This document shows, piece after piece, positions 33,014 to 42,336 of a stretch of 64,000 nt of DNA; the stretch's first letter is position 1; each line of letters begins with the position of its first letter. The notes beneath the pieces were generated by a model that did not search any database, was not told the origin of the DNA, and was given only the letters and a program-made list of their open reading frames with translations. Source of the stretch: an uncultured Propionibacteriaceae bacterium (lineage in GTDB: Bacteria > Actinomycetota > Actinomycetes > Propionibacteriales > Propionibacteriaceae). The position numbers were made by a program, and so were the translations under genes. The stretch is taken from positions 1-64,000 of the forward strand of contig CALCKT010000051.1 of the NCBI GenBank assembly GCA_937965785.1, written 5' to 3'.

Positions 33014-34009
33014 ATGACACTGACCTCCTCCACCGGCAGCCGCCACGCCCGCATGCTGAGCGTCGGCGGCTACCGCGGTTCGCGAGTCGTCAACAACGAC
33101 GAGATGTGCACCATCATCGATTCCACCCCCGAGTGGATCGAGCAGCGCACCGGCATCCAGGAACGTCGCTGGGCGACCGATGAGGAGACCCCCCTGTTCA
33201 TGGCGGTGGCCGCGGCACGCAAGGCCATTGACCGCGCCGGACTGGAACCTTCCCAGATCAACGGGATCATCTGTGCCACCGTTTCCCATTTCCAGCAGTC
33301 CCCCTCACTGGCCGTCTACGTCGCCCACGAACTCGGCCTGAGCGCCGGTCCGGTCGCCTTCGACATCTCGGCGGCGTGCGCCGGTTTCTGCCACGGAATC
33401 AGCATCGCTGAATCACTTGTCCGCTCCGGGACCGCCACCAACGTTCTGGTCATCGGCGTCGAGACCCTGAGCCGCATGGTCAACCTGGAGGACCGCAGCA
33501 CCGCGTTCCTGTTCTCCGACGGCGCCGGGGCCGCCATCGTCGGTCCCAGCGACGAACCCGCCCTCGGCCCCGTGGTCTGGGGTTCCGACGGTTCCCAGGC
33601 CCTCACCATCCAGATCCAGGACTGGGTCGACGTGACCGACCCCGAGCAACGGATGCCCCTGATCAGCATGGACGGGCGTACAGTGTTCCGCTGGGCCACC
33701 ACCTACATAACGGACAAGGCTCTCGAAGCCGTGAGGGCCGCCGGGATCACCCCCGAGGAACTGGATGTATTCATTCCCCACCAGGCCAACAACCGAATCA
33801 CAGATTCGATGCTGCGCCACCTCAAACTGCCCGAGAAGGTGGTGGTGTCCCGCGACATCAGACACATGGGCAACTCGTCGGCGGCATCCATTCCGCTGGC
33901 GATGGAGGCCCTGCTCGAATCGGGTGAGGCCAAGTCCGGGCAAACCGCCCTGATCATCGGTTTCGGCGCCGGGCTCGTTTTCGCGGGCCAGGTCGTCACT
34001 CTTCCATGA
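33014..34009 (+). CDS. fabH: 3-oxoacyl-ACP synthase III
   Basis: FabH condenses acyl-CoA primers with malonyl-ACP to start chains. The 331-residue product has the Cys-His-Asn triad in ISAACAGFC (Cys about 121), IPHQANNR (about 255) and HMGNSSAAS (about 285), and ends with GFGAGLVFAGQV. The ATG at 33014 follows AAAGG. It lies 44 bases after fabD. Confidence 0.96.
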   Translation: MTLTSSTGSRHARMLSVGGYRGSRVVNNDEMCTIIDSTPEWIEQRTGIQERRWATDEETPLFMAVAAARKAIDRAGLEPSQINGIICATVSHFQQSPSLAVYVAHELGLSAGPVAFDISAACAGFCHGISIAESLVRSGTATNVLVIGVETLSRMVNLEDRSTAFLFSDGAGAAIVGPSDEPALGPVVWGSDGSQALTIQIQDWVDVTDPEQRMPLISMDGRTVFRWATTYITDKALEAVRAAGITPEELDVFIPHQANNRITDSMLRHLKLPEKVVVSRDIRHMGNSSAASIPLAMEALLESGEAKSGQTALIIGFGAGLVFAGQVVTLP

Positions 34010-34042
34010 ACCAACCAGCAATCAACCAACTAGGAGAAAACA

Positions 34043-34288
34043 ATGGCAAGCACTGAAGAGATCCGCTCCGACCTCGCCGAGATCGTCAACGACGTGGCCG
34101 GCGTGGCCTCGGAGGACGTCCAGCTGGACAAGTCCTTCGTCGACGACCTGGGTGTCGACTCCCTCTCCATGGTGGAGATCATCTACGCGTGCGAAGACAA
34201 GTTCGGCATCTCGATCCCCGACGAGGATTCCAAGAACCTGAAGACCGTGGGTGATGCGGTCGCCTACATCGAGCGCGCCCAAGCCTGA
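34043..34288 (+). CDS. acpP: Acyl carrier protein
   Basis: The 81-residue carrier of fatty acyl intermediates. Ser40 in GVDSLSMVEI is the 4'-phosphopantetheine attachment site. The protein is acidic and four-helical (LQ..FVDDLGVDSL, ISIPDEDSKNLKTVGDAVAYI). A strong AGGAG site precedes the ATG, fitting the high expression of ACP. Confidence 0.97.
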   Translation: MASTEEIRSDLAEIVNDVAGVASEDVQLDKSFVDDLGVDSLSMVEIIYACEDKFGISIPDEDSKNLKTVGDAVAYIERAQA

Positions 34289-34370
34289 GGCCGAACCGGT
34301 GGGGGGCGGCGACTGCCGTCCCCCACCATCTTCCATTCACGAGAAAACCTTCAGCCCCCAGGAGTTCAAC

Positions 34371-35627
34371 ATGACCGAGGTAGTCATCACCGGTTTTGGT
34401 GCGTTCACCCCGCTCGGCGTAGACGCCCCCAGCACCTGGGAGGCCATGCTCGCCGGCCGCTCCGGTGTTCACACCCTTCCCTACGAGTGGGCGAAACCGC
34501 TGCCCGTCACCTTCGCCGCCGAGGCGGCCGGTGACCCGACCGAGAAACTCGACCGCGTCGCGGCCCGTCGTCTCGACCGGAGTTCACAGCTCGCCATGGT
34601 CGCCGGCCAGGAGGCGTGGCAGGACGCCGGGTTCGGGCTCGGCGAGGACAATTCCTTGGATCCGGATCGGCTCGCAGTGTGCGTGGGAACCGGTATCGGC
34701 GGTCTGCACTCCCTCCTCGACAACTGGGACGTCCAGAAGGAGAAGGGGCTGCGCAGGGTCTCTCCCTTCACCATTCCCATGCTCATGGCGAACGCACCCG
34801 CCGCCAACCTGGGCCTGAGCTTCGGTGCCGCCGCCGGTGTTCACGCGCCCGTCAGCGCCTGCGCCTCGTCGAACGAGGCCATCTCCCTGGGGCTCGACCA
34901 GATCCGGCTGGGCCGCTGCGACATCGCGGTCGTCGGGGGGTCGGAGGGTGTCGTCCATCCGCTGCCCATCAACGCCTTCGCCCAGATGCAGGCCCTGAGC
35001 CGCCGCAACGACGACCCGGAGCACGCCTCACGTCCCTGGGACACCGGCCGCGACGGATTCGTCCTCGGCGAGGGTTCCGTGATCATGGTCATCGAAACCC
35101 TCGAACACGCCCGCGCACGGGGGGCACGCATCTACGGCACCCTCGCCGGGGCCGGGATCAGCAACGACAACCACGACATGGTTCAGCCCGAACCGACCGG
35201 TAGGGGCCAGTCCACCGCGATGCTCAAGGCCCTCCAGGCGTCGGGGCTCCAGCCCGGTGACGTCAAGCACATCAACGCCCACGGCACCTCCACCCCGCAG
35301 GGTGATCTCACCGAGGCCAGTTCCATCGCGACCGCCCTCGGTTCCGCCGTGGACGGGTGCATCGTGACCTCCACCAAGTCGATGAGCGGTCACCTGCTCG
35401 GCAGCGCGGGTGCCCTGGAAACCTTCGCGACCGTGATGGCCCTCAGGCACCGGATCGTGCCCCCGACCATCAACATCGAGAACCTGGAACCCGGACTCCC
35501 GATCGACATCGCGGTGAACGAACCACGCAGGCTTCCCGACGGCGATCTCGCGGCCCTGAACAATTCCTTCGGTTTCGGGGGCTCCAACGTCGCCGTGACC
35601 GTGACCAACGCCAACATCACCGACTGA
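34371..35627 (+). CDS. fabF: 3-oxoacyl-ACP synthase II
   Basis: FabF elongates acyl-ACP chains. The 418-residue product has the Cys nucleophile in PVSACASSNEA (about 164), the two active-site His residues in NAHGTSTPQGD (about 303) and KSMSGHLLGSAG (about 340), and the C-terminal NNSFGFGGSNVA. The frame is longer, but ATG 34371, after AGGAG, gives MTEVVITGFGAFTPLG. It is the last gene of the fab operon. Confidence 0.96.
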   Translation: MTEVVITGFGAFTPLGVDAPSTWEAMLAGRSGVHTLPYEWAKPLPVTFAAEAAGDPTEKLDRVAARRLDRSSQLAMVAGQEAWQDAGFGLGEDNSLDPDRLAVCVGTGIGGLHSLLDNWDVQKEKGLRRVSPFTIPMLMANAPAANLGLSFGAAAGVHAPVSACASSNEAISLGLDQIRLGRCDIAVVGGSEGVVHPLPINAFAQMQALSRRNDDPEHASRPWDTGRDGFVLGEGSVIMVIETLEHARARGARIYGTLAGAGISNDNHDMVQPEPTGRGQSTAMLKALQASGLQPGDVKHINAHGTSTPQGDLTEASSIATALGSAVDGCIVTSTKSMSGHLLGSAGALETFATVMALRHRIVPPTINIENLEPGLPIDIAVNEPRRLPDGDLAALNNSFGFGGSNVAVTVTNANITD

Positions 35628-35671
35628 CGCACCGGGTCGGGGGTGCGCCGGGCATCACCGACCAGCGGTCG

Positions 35672-36196
35672 TCACACGACCTGGTGGAGCCACCGGATCG
35701 GGGCGTCCTCCGAGCCGTACCGGAATTGTTCGAGTTCCTCATCCCAGGCGGTCCCGAGGAGTCTTTCCATGGCTTGGTGGACGCTCATGCCCTTGGCGGA
35801 GGCGGTGTCGAGGGCATGACGGATGCGGTCCTCGGGAACCAGGATGTCGCCGTGCACCCCGACCGTGGCGGCGAACGGACCCAGTGAAGGGGTGTAGCAG
35901 TAGCGGGTTCCCTCGGCCCCGAGCATGGCTTCCTCGGTCACCTCGAAGCGGATGCGACCGAATTCGGCGAAACGGGATGCGAGCCTCGCTCCTGAACCGG
36001 TGGGCCCGGCCCACGAGAGTTCGGCCCGGTGAGAACCGGGTTCGGCGTTCTGCTCGCTCCACTGCCAGCTGAGTCCCGCGCCGAGAACCGAGGCGGCTGC
36101 CCATTCCAGATGCGGGCACAACGCAACCGGGGTGGAGTGGATGAAGATCATCCCCCGCGCCCCGGGCAGGCTCTCGGTGGCCGTGCAAACGTTCAT
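35672..36196 (-). CDS. DUF3145 family protein
   Basis: A 174-residue actinobacterial protein of the DUF3145 family: RGMIFIHSTPVALCPHLEWA near the N-terminus, then SWQWSEQNAEPGSHRAELSW and a C-terminal ALDTASAKGMSVHQAMERLLGTAWDEELEQFRYG. Function unknown. It is commonly found beside the fab operon, here convergent with fabF. The ATG at 36196 follows AGGAG by 7 bases; the open frame upstream is not coding-like. Confidence 0.88.
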   Translation of the reverse strand: MNVCTATESLPGARGMIFIHSTPVALCPHLEWAAASVLGAGLSWQWSEQNAEPGSHRAELSWAGPTGSGARLASRFAEFGRIRFEVTEEAMLGAEGTRYCYTPSLGPFAATVGVHGDILVPEDRIRHALDTASAKGMSVHQAMERLLGTAWDEELEQFRYGSEDAPIRWLHQVV

Positions 36197-36327
36197 GTTG
36201 TTCTCCTGGGTCTCGGCTGGATTGCCTTCCCCTGCGATCCGCTTCAAACTCCAGGCGAGGTCAATTGTGCTACAGCTACGGAAAAGGCACAAACAATGGA
36301 CGATGGGGCCGGCCATAAACTGGGGCC

Positions 36328-38172
36328 ATGCAGCGCATGTCAATTGAACAGGCCCTCGTGGGCACGGAGTCCATCCGTCAGGTCCGGGCCAGCGGGGACG
36401 GGGTGTTCTGGCTGGCGGGGATCGCCGCCGAGGATGGCCGGGTGACCGTCCGGCGTTGGCGGGAAGGCGAGATCACCGAGATCACCCCCGGTTTCAACGT
36501 GCGTTCCCGGGTCATGGAGTACGGCGGGGGCGCCTACGCGGTGGCCGACGCCCTGGTGGCGTGGTGCGACGATTTCACCAAGCGGGTGTGGCTCCGGGAC
36601 GGGGACACCACCCGTCCCCTGACCCCCGGGAGCACCAGGTTCCGATACGGCGGGCTGACCCTGGATCCGCAACGCCGGCTGCTTCTCGCGGTCCGTGAGG
36701 ATCACGACGCGACCCCCGAGGAACGCAGCGAGATCGTCGCCCTGGACCTGGATTCCGGCAATGCCGAAGGGGGTCGCGTTCTGGTGACCGGCGCCGATTT
36801 CTACGCGGGCCCGGTGGTCCGCGACGGGCGGCTCGCCTGGTTCCAGTGGATGCACCCGAACATGAGCTGGGACGAGGCATCGGTGTGGGTCACGAACCTC
36901 GACGATCCCGGGTGCCTCGACAGGATCCACGGGAGCTCCGGGACCAGCGCGCAACACCCGGTCTGGCTCGGGGACGGCTCCCTGGCCTGTGTCACGGACA
37001 AATCCGGCTACTGGAACTGGGTGGTGCACCACTTCGATGGGATGTCGACCTGGCGCACCCCTCACGACTGCTCGATTCCCGTGTGGGTGCTGGACACCCC
37101 ACCCGCCTGCGCCGTGGGGGATGACATGCTGGCGACGGTTCAGATCGCCGACGGGCGCGGTGCGCTCGCGATGTGGCATCCGCGCGGCGGCGAGGTCACC
37201 CACCCGCTTCCCGGGACGGCCATGATCGAGTCCTTGGCCTCCTTCGGGCAGGATCTGTTCGCGATAGCGGAATGGGATGACCGCCCGGCCTCCCTGGTGC
37301 GCATCTCCCCCACCGGGAAACGAACCGAAATCGTGGCCCCCGAACCGCTGGCGGACCTGAGCCGGCCCGCTTGTCGCTGGGCCGAGGGGCCCGCGGGGCC
37401 GGTGCAGTCCTGGTTCTACCCGGTTCCCGGAGTCGATGCGGCAGCGCCCATGCTCGTGCTCACCCATGGTGGCCCCACGTCCGTTCACCATCCGAGCTTC
37501 GACAAGATGATCCAGTTCTGGGTGTCCCGTGGATTCGCCGTGCTGGATGTGAACTACTCGGGTTCCACCGGTTTCGGCCGCGCCTACCGGGACCGGTTGA
37601 AGGGACAGTGGGGCGTCCTGGATGTCGCCGACGTGGTGGCCGCGGCCCGCGAGGTGTGCCGGGCCGGGCTGGCGGATCCTGGGCGTGTGGCCATCGCCGG
37701 TGGCAGCGCGGGCGGCTACACCACCCTGCAGGCCCTGGTGACCAGCGATTTCTTCGCCGCCGGTATCAGTTCCTACGGCATCGGGGATCTTCGGACTCTC
37801 GTCGAGGAAACCCACAAGGCGGAATCCCACTACACCTTCGCCCTGGTCGCTCCGTGGCCGGAAGAAGAGCGGGTCTACCGGGAACGTTCCCCGATAACCC
37901 AGCTTGACCGGCTGAACGCCCCCATGCTGATCCTGCAGGGCCTGGAGGATCGCGTCGTGCCACCCGGGCAGGCCTTCGACATGGCGGAGGCGGTGCGAGC
38001 CAAGGGTCTTCCCCTGGCGCTGGTCACTTTCGAGCACGAAGGCCACGGTTTCCGTTCGCTCGCGGCCCGCGAGCAATCGCTGAAGTCCCAGCTGTCCTTC
38101 CTGGAACAGGTTTTCGGCCTGCCGCTCAGCGAAGACATTCCCGTCCTGCCGATCGAGAACCTCAAACCCTGA
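36328..38172 (+). CDS. S9 family prolyl-oligopeptidase-type serine peptidase
   Basis: A 614-residue cytoplasmic peptidase of the acylaminoacyl/dipeptidyl peptidase type. The N-terminal half is a beta-propeller-like domain (YGGGAYAV, RFRYGGLTLDPQRRLLLAV). The C-terminal alpha/beta hydrolase domain carries the nucleophile in GGSAGGY (Ser about 460), Asp in LEDRVVPPGQA (about 540) and His in HEGHGF (about 571), preceded by LTHGGPTS and NYSGSTGFGRAYRDRL. The start could be the ATG at 36328 or 36337; neither has a clear ribosome binding site. It is divergent from the DUF3145 gene. Confidence 0.9.
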   Translation: MQRMSIEQALVGTESIRQVRASGDGVFWLAGIAAEDGRVTVRRWREGEITEITPGFNVRSRVMEYGGGAYAVADALVAWCDDFTKRVWLRDGDTTRPLTPGSTRFRYGGLTLDPQRRLLLAVREDHDATPEERSEIVALDLDSGNAEGGRVLVTGADFYAGPVVRDGRLAWFQWMHPNMSWDEASVWVTNLDDPGCLDRIHGSSGTSAQHPVWLGDGSLACVTDKSGYWNWVVHHFDGMSTWRTPHDCSIPVWVLDTPPACAVGDDMLATVQIADGRGALAMWHPRGGEVTHPLPGTAMIESLASFGQDLFAIAEWDDRPASLVRISPTGKRTEIVAPEPLADLSRPACRWAEGPAGPVQSWFYPVPGVDAAAPMLVLTHGGPTSVHHPSFDKMIQFWVSRGFAVLDVNYSGSTGFGRAYRDRLKGQWGVLDVADVVAAAREVCRAGLADPGRVAIAGGSAGGYTTLQALVTSDFFAAGISSYGIGDLRTLVEETHKAESHYTFALVAPWPEEERVYRERSPITQLDRLNAPMLILQGLEDRVVPPGQAFDMAEAVRAKGLPLALVTFEHEGHGFRSLAAREQSLKSQLSFLEQVFGLPLSEDIPVLPIENLKP

Positions 38173-38182
38173 GGGAACCCGA

Positions 38183-39142
38183 TCAGGGCCAGCGGGCCCC
38201 GAGGGAGATCACGCCCATGGCGGCGAGGACCGCGAAGATTATCGCCAACCCCGCGTACTGGTCCGTGACCTCCATTGGAACCAGTTCGTAGCCCAGGTCG
38301 GAGGAGATCGCCCGGTAGATCTCGCTGAGTTCACCCGCCGACTCGGCCGAGAATTTCTTGCCCCCGGAGTTCTCCGCGACCACGTAGAGCTCGTGATGGT
38401 CCACGGCCACCCGTTCCCGCCTGCCGTTGGCCTCGACGTAGCCGTCCTGGGTTCCGTAGGCGATGGTGTGGATGGGGACCCCCAGCTGCTTCGCCTGCTG
38501 GGCCGCCGTGGCCGAATTCCGCCCCAGGTTTGATGCACCGTCCGAGAGCAGCACTATTGCTGCCGGGGCCGTTTCGTCGGGATGATCGGGATCCGGTGGC
38601 ACCAGTTTCAGTGCGTCGAGGCTGGTGTAGATCGCCTCTCCGATCGCGGTGGAGGGAGCCATCTGGATGCCGTCTATGGCGCGGTTCAGCACCCCCCGGT
38701 CCACGGTCGGGGGAACGTTGACGCTGGCGGTTCCAGCGAAGGTGACCAGTGCGACGTTGAAACGCTCCGGGAGGCTTGCGATGAACTTCTTGGCCGATTC
38801 CTTGGCGGCCTCGAGCCGGTTGGGGGCCACGTCCTCGGCCTCCATGGACCAGGACACGTCTATCGTGACCACGATGGTGGCCCGGTCCCTCGCCTGACGT
38901 CCGTAGTCCTTCGGCATCGCCCAAGCGACCACCAGCGAGGCGAGGCTGAGCAACGCCAGCAGCACGGCGCCGTGACGTTTCCAGGCCGCGTCCTTGGGGA
39001 TGACGAATCTCAGCCGCGAATTCGGGGTCCGCGACTGGGGAATCCGATTGGCCAGGTACCAGTAGACCCCCGCGATGGCGGGGATCAGCAACAGCGCCCA
39101 CAACCGGGTGGGCTGCATGAACTCGAGCACCAGTGTCGTCAT
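38183..39142 (-). CDS. VWA-domain membrane protein (BatA-like), second copy
   Basis: A 319-residue protein with two N-terminal TM helices (about 12-30 and 55-75), a von Willebrand A domain with MIDAS motif VTIDVSWSMEAEDV, and a C-terminal TM helix. It is paired with the preceding paralogue. I chose ATG 39142, which overlaps the stop of the upstream gene (ATGA) and follows GAGGTGG; a GTG at 39151 is in frame. Such proteins form membrane complexes with MoxR ATPases, probably chaperone-like in envelope stress. Confidence 0.88.
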   Translation of the reverse strand: MTTLVLEFMQPTRLWALLLIPAIAGVYWYLANRIPQSRTPNSRLRFVIPKDAAWKRHGAVLLALLSLASLVVAWAMPKDYGRQARDRATIVVTIDVSWSMEAEDVAPNRLEAAKESAKKFIASLPERFNVALVTFAGTASVNVPPTVDRGVLNRAIDGIQMAPSTAIGEAIYTSLDALKLVPPDPDHPDETAPAAIVLLSDGASNLGRNSATAAQQAKQLGVPIHTIAYGTQDGYVEANGRRERVAVDHHELYVVAENSGGKKFSAESAGELSEIYRAISSDLGYELVPMEVTDQYAGLAIIFAVLAAMGVISLGARWP

Positions 39143-40104
39143 CGGGGCCACCTCGCAGCCATCATCACTGCCCCCAGCGCGGCCACCACCGCAAAACCGA
39201 GCGCCCCGAACGCGTACTGCGCGGTCACCGGTTTCTTCACCTCTTCCGTGCCCACCGATGAACCGATCTTCTTGTAGGCGTCCTTCAGGCTGTCCGCGCT
39301 GTCCGCGGAAACCGATTCCCCGCCCGTGGTCGCGGAGATCGACCGGAGAATCTCGTTGTCCGGGGCGACGTTGTATCGTTTCCCTTCCAGATCCACGTAT
39401 CCGTTCTCGGTTCCATAGGCGATGGTGAACACCGGCACCCCGGCCTCCTGCGCACGGCTCGCGCTTCCAGCGGGTTCCGTACCCGAGGTGTTCCCGCCAT
39501 CACTCAGCATCACGATCATGGCCGGGGCGGGGTCGGAACCGTCCTCGGGGGCGGGGGCTTCGCTGATGGCCTTGAGTGCCTGGTCCAGCGCGTCCCCGAT
39601 TGCGGTGCCCTCCTTGAGCTCCAGGGTGTCGACGGCCCTGATCAGCGCGCCCCGGTCCGTTGACGGGGGCATGATCATTGAAGGGGAACCGTTGAGCGAG
39701 ACCAGGGCGACGTTGTAGGAGTCGGGTAGCGCGTCAACGAACTGTTTCGCCGCGGCCTTTGCCGCGTCCAGCCGGTTCGGGTCGACGTCGGTTGCCTGCA
39801 TGGAAAGCGATGTGTCTATCACCATGATCACGGTGGCCCGTTCCCGCGGGACCTTCTCCGTTCCGAGCGGCTGGGCCCACGCCAGGGTCAGCGCCACCAG
39901 GGAACACAGCGACATGAAAACCGCCAGGTGCCGTGTCCAGCGGCGCTGGGAACCGATCACCCGGCCCAGCACCCCGGTGTTGGTGAAACGCAGCGAGGTC
40001 CGCCCCTTGAGACGCATCAACACCAGGTAGGCGATGATCAGCGCGGGCAGAACCAGCAGCGCCCACAATCGTTCGGGGGTCTTGAACGCCAACCAGTCCA
40101 TCAT
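39139..40104 (-). CDS. VWA-domain membrane protein (BatA-like), first copy
   Basis: A 321-residue paralogue of the next gene. Two N-terminal TM helices (LWALLVLPALIIAYLVLM and HLAVFMSLCSLVALTLAWA) are followed by a VWA domain with MIDAS motif MVIDTSLSMQATDVDPNRLDAAK and the later PAMIVMLSDGGNT, and a C-terminal TM helix (FGALGFAVVAALGAVMM). The start overlaps the DUF58 stop, and its end overlaps the following VWA gene, so the operon is tightly coupled. Confidence 0.88.
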   Translation of the reverse strand: MMDWLAFKTPERLWALLVLPALIIAYLVLMRLKGRTSLRFTNTGVLGRVIGSQRRWTRHLAVFMSLCSLVALTLAWAQPLGTEKVPRERATVIMVIDTSLSMQATDVDPNRLDAAKAAAKQFVDALPDSYNVALVSLNGSPSMIMPPSTDRGALIRAVDTLELKEGTAIGDALDQALKAISEAPAPEDGSDPAPAMIVMLSDGGNTSGTEPAGSASRAQEAGVPVFTIAYGTENGYVDLEGKRYNVAPDNEILRSISATTGGESVSADSADSLKDAYKKIGSSVGTEEVKKPVTAQYAFGALGFAVVAALGAVMMAARWPR

Positions 40105-41171
40105 CGGCTCACCCCCTGCGGCGGTGCGTGAAGGACGCTGGCGACCCGCCGGTATCCGAGGACGAAACGCGCGATGTCGGCTACCCAGTCACGGTCCGTG
40201 CGCAGCTGGATGTGTCCCGCCCCCGCGCGCCTGAGCGCCACCTTGATTCGTTCACGCTGCGCACGGGACGCGTCGTCCATCCGCTGGCGCGCGACCGGAT
40301 CGGAGGTGTTGATGTAGCGCAGGAAGGGGGTTTCCGGGTCGCGGATCAGCATCTCCCCGACATCGGGGAACTCCAGTTCGTGTCGGTCAACCACCTCGAC
40401 GCACAGCACCTGGTTGCGAACCGCCAACCTCCTGATCGCCCGTTCCCAGGCCGGTGGCCGGTCCGGGTCCAGTTCGGCCTCGCCCGCGGTCAGGAAATCC
40501 GAGACCACCACCCGCATGCCGCGGCGGCGCTGGGAACGTGCCATCTGTTCGATCCCGTCCACCAGTTCCAGGTCACCGGGGGCGTTGTCGGGGACGATGG
40601 GTTCGGTGAGCATCTGCCGCAGCATCCCGTACAGCGCTGTCCGGCCCGAACGGGCGGGCAGTCTCTTGATGCGGTCGGGAAGCATCATCAGCCCGCCGAA
40701 CCGGTCCCCCATCCGCTGGCTGAGGAAACCGATCGTCGCGATGGCCGCGATGCCCAGGTCCCGTTTGGTGATGCCATCGGTCCCCCAGTTCATCGACGGG
40801 GTCACGTCCAGCAGCCCCCAGACCTCGAGTTCACGGTCGGCAATGGTGTCGCGGACGTGGGGAACCGTGGTGCGCGCGGTGACTGCCCAGTCCATCATCC
40901 GGACATCATCCTGGCCCGGCTGGTAGGGGCGGGCGTCATTGGTGTCGGAACCCGGTCCGGGGAGCAGACCCAGATGGTCTCCGTGCAGGAAACCCTCCAG
41001 GCGACGCACGACCGCGAGTTCCAGGCGCCGCAAGGCGGCTTCCGGGGCCAGTTTGGCCAGCGGGATGGTGGGGCCGCTCGGTGTGTGCAGCACGGAGACG
41101 GCGGCCCCGGGATCGTGGGGCGCCTGATCCGCCGGCGCGAAGGATGGGGAGGACAAGATGCCCTCAGGCAT
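40101..41171 (-). CDS. DUF58 domain protein of the MoxR operon
   Basis: A 356-residue soluble DUF58 protein. The family signature is visible as GPGSDTNDARPYQPGQDDVRMMDWAVTART, followed by a VWA-like region (LEVWGLLDVTPSMNWGT, MRVVVSDFLTAGEAELDP). It is translated in overlap with moxR and the first VWA gene. MoxR-DUF58-VWA operons are widespread; their client is not known here. Confidence 0.9.
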   Translation of the reverse strand: MPEGILSSPSFAPADQAPHDPGAAVSVLHTPSGPTIPLAKLAPEAALRRLELAVVRRLEGFLHGDHLGLLPGPGSDTNDARPYQPGQDDVRMMDWAVTARTTVPHVRDTIADRELEVWGLLDVTPSMNWGTDGITKRDLGIAAIATIGFLSQRMGDRFGGLMMLPDRIKRLPARSGRTALYGMLRQMLTEPIVPDNAPGDLELVDGIEQMARSQRRRGMRVVVSDFLTAGEAELDPDRPPAWERAIRRLAVRNQVLCVEVVDRHELEFPDVGEMLIRDPETPFLRYINTSDPVARQRMDDASRAQRERIKVALRRAGAGHIQLRTDRDWVADIARFVLGYRRVASVLHAPPQGVSR

Positions 41172-42225
41172 GACCGGGCTGGTAGCCGTGCTGCTGGTGG
41201 CGCTGCTGGCGTGACTGGTCGTTCCACACCGGGGTGGGTGCCGGAACCATGGCCAGTATGCGGTCCACCACGTCGGTGGTCATGACGTTGTCGGCCACCG
41301 CGTCGAAACCGAGCACGATGCGATGGGACATGACGTCGCGGGCCACCGCCTGCACGTCGGTGGGGAGCACGTAGTCACGGCCGTTGATAAGAGCCAGGGA
41401 ACGCGACGCGGCCACCAGGCCGAGCGTGGCGCGGGGGGAACAGCCGATCTGGATCACCGGCTCCAGGTCCGGCATCCCGAAATCTGCGGGGTTCCGGGTG
41501 GCCAGTACGAGGCGCACGATGTACTCGCTGACCAGGTTGTGGACGAAAACCTTGGAAGCCATGTCCTGCAGGTGGCGCACCAACTCGGGGTTCAGCACCT
41601 GCTCCGCCTGCGGAGGTTTGATGCTCATCCGCCTGAGGATCTCGAATTCCTCGTTGCCCTTCGGGTAGGGCACGTCCACCTTCACGAGGAAACGGTCCCG
41701 CTGAGCCTCGGGAAGCGGATAGACACCCTCGGACTCGATGGGGTTCTGGGTTGCGATCACGATGAACGGTTCGGGCGCCGGGTAGGTCCTGCCGCCGATG
41801 GAGACCTGTTTCTCGGCCATCAACTCAAGCATCGCGGACTGCACCTTCGCGGGTGCCCGGTTGATCTCGTCGGCCAACACGAAGTTCACGAAAACCGGTC
41901 CGAGCTCGATCTCGAAGGATTCAGAACTGGCGGAATAGATGCGGGTTCCGACGATGTCGGAGGGAACCAGATCCGGGGTGAACTGCACCCGGGCGAAATC
42001 CCCTCCGACGACTGTCGAGAAGGAACGTACCGCCAAGGTTTTCGCCACGCCCGGCACACCTTCGAGAAGGCAGTGTCCCTTCGCCAGAAGAGCCACCATC
42101 AACTGCTGGACCATGTGTTCCTGACCGACGATCACCCGCTGCACCTGGCTGATGGCCACGCCCAGCAGGCGGGCGGCGTCGGCAACGGTGGTGGGCAGGG
42201 ATGGCTGCGCGCTGGGGGTAGTCAA
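41164..42225 (-). CDS. MoxR-family AAA+ ATPase
   Basis: The 353-residue ATPase shows Walker A EGVPGVAKT, Walker B FVLADEINRAPAKVQSAMLE, sensor 1 VIATQNPIESEGVYPLPEAQRDRFL, and sensor 2 GCSPRATLGLV. It probably drives remodelling by the DUF58 and VWA proteins. The start is a TTG (42225), 8 bases after AAGGAG. The C-terminal tail is rich in His and Gln (RQQRHQQHGYQPGHA), which is unusual. It is divergent from the membrane protein gene at 42337. Confidence 0.93.
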   Translation of the reverse strand: MTTPSAQPSLPTTVADAARLLGVAISQVQRVIVGQEHMVQQLMVALLAKGHCLLEGVPGVAKTLAVRSFSTVVGGDFARVQFTPDLVPSDIVGTRIYSASSESFEIELGPVFVNFVLADEINRAPAKVQSAMLELMAEKQVSIGGRTYPAPEPFIVIATQNPIESEGVYPLPEAQRDRFLVKVDVPYPKGNEEFEILRRMSIKPPQAEQVLNPELVRHLQDMASKVFVHNLVSEYIVRLVLATRNPADFGMPDLEPVIQIGCSPRATLGLVAASRSLALINGRDYVLPTDVQAVARDVMSHRIVLGFDAVADNVMTTDVVDRILAMVPAPTPVWNDQSRQQRHQQHGYQPGHA

Positions 42226-42336
42226 CTTGGAGTCTCCTTGAAACGATCGCGCACCACGATACCGCGCCCGTCGAGCAGGACCGAGATGTGATGTCCGCGG
42301 GCGGGAGGACCTTGCAATGTGATGTCATAGTCCTTG

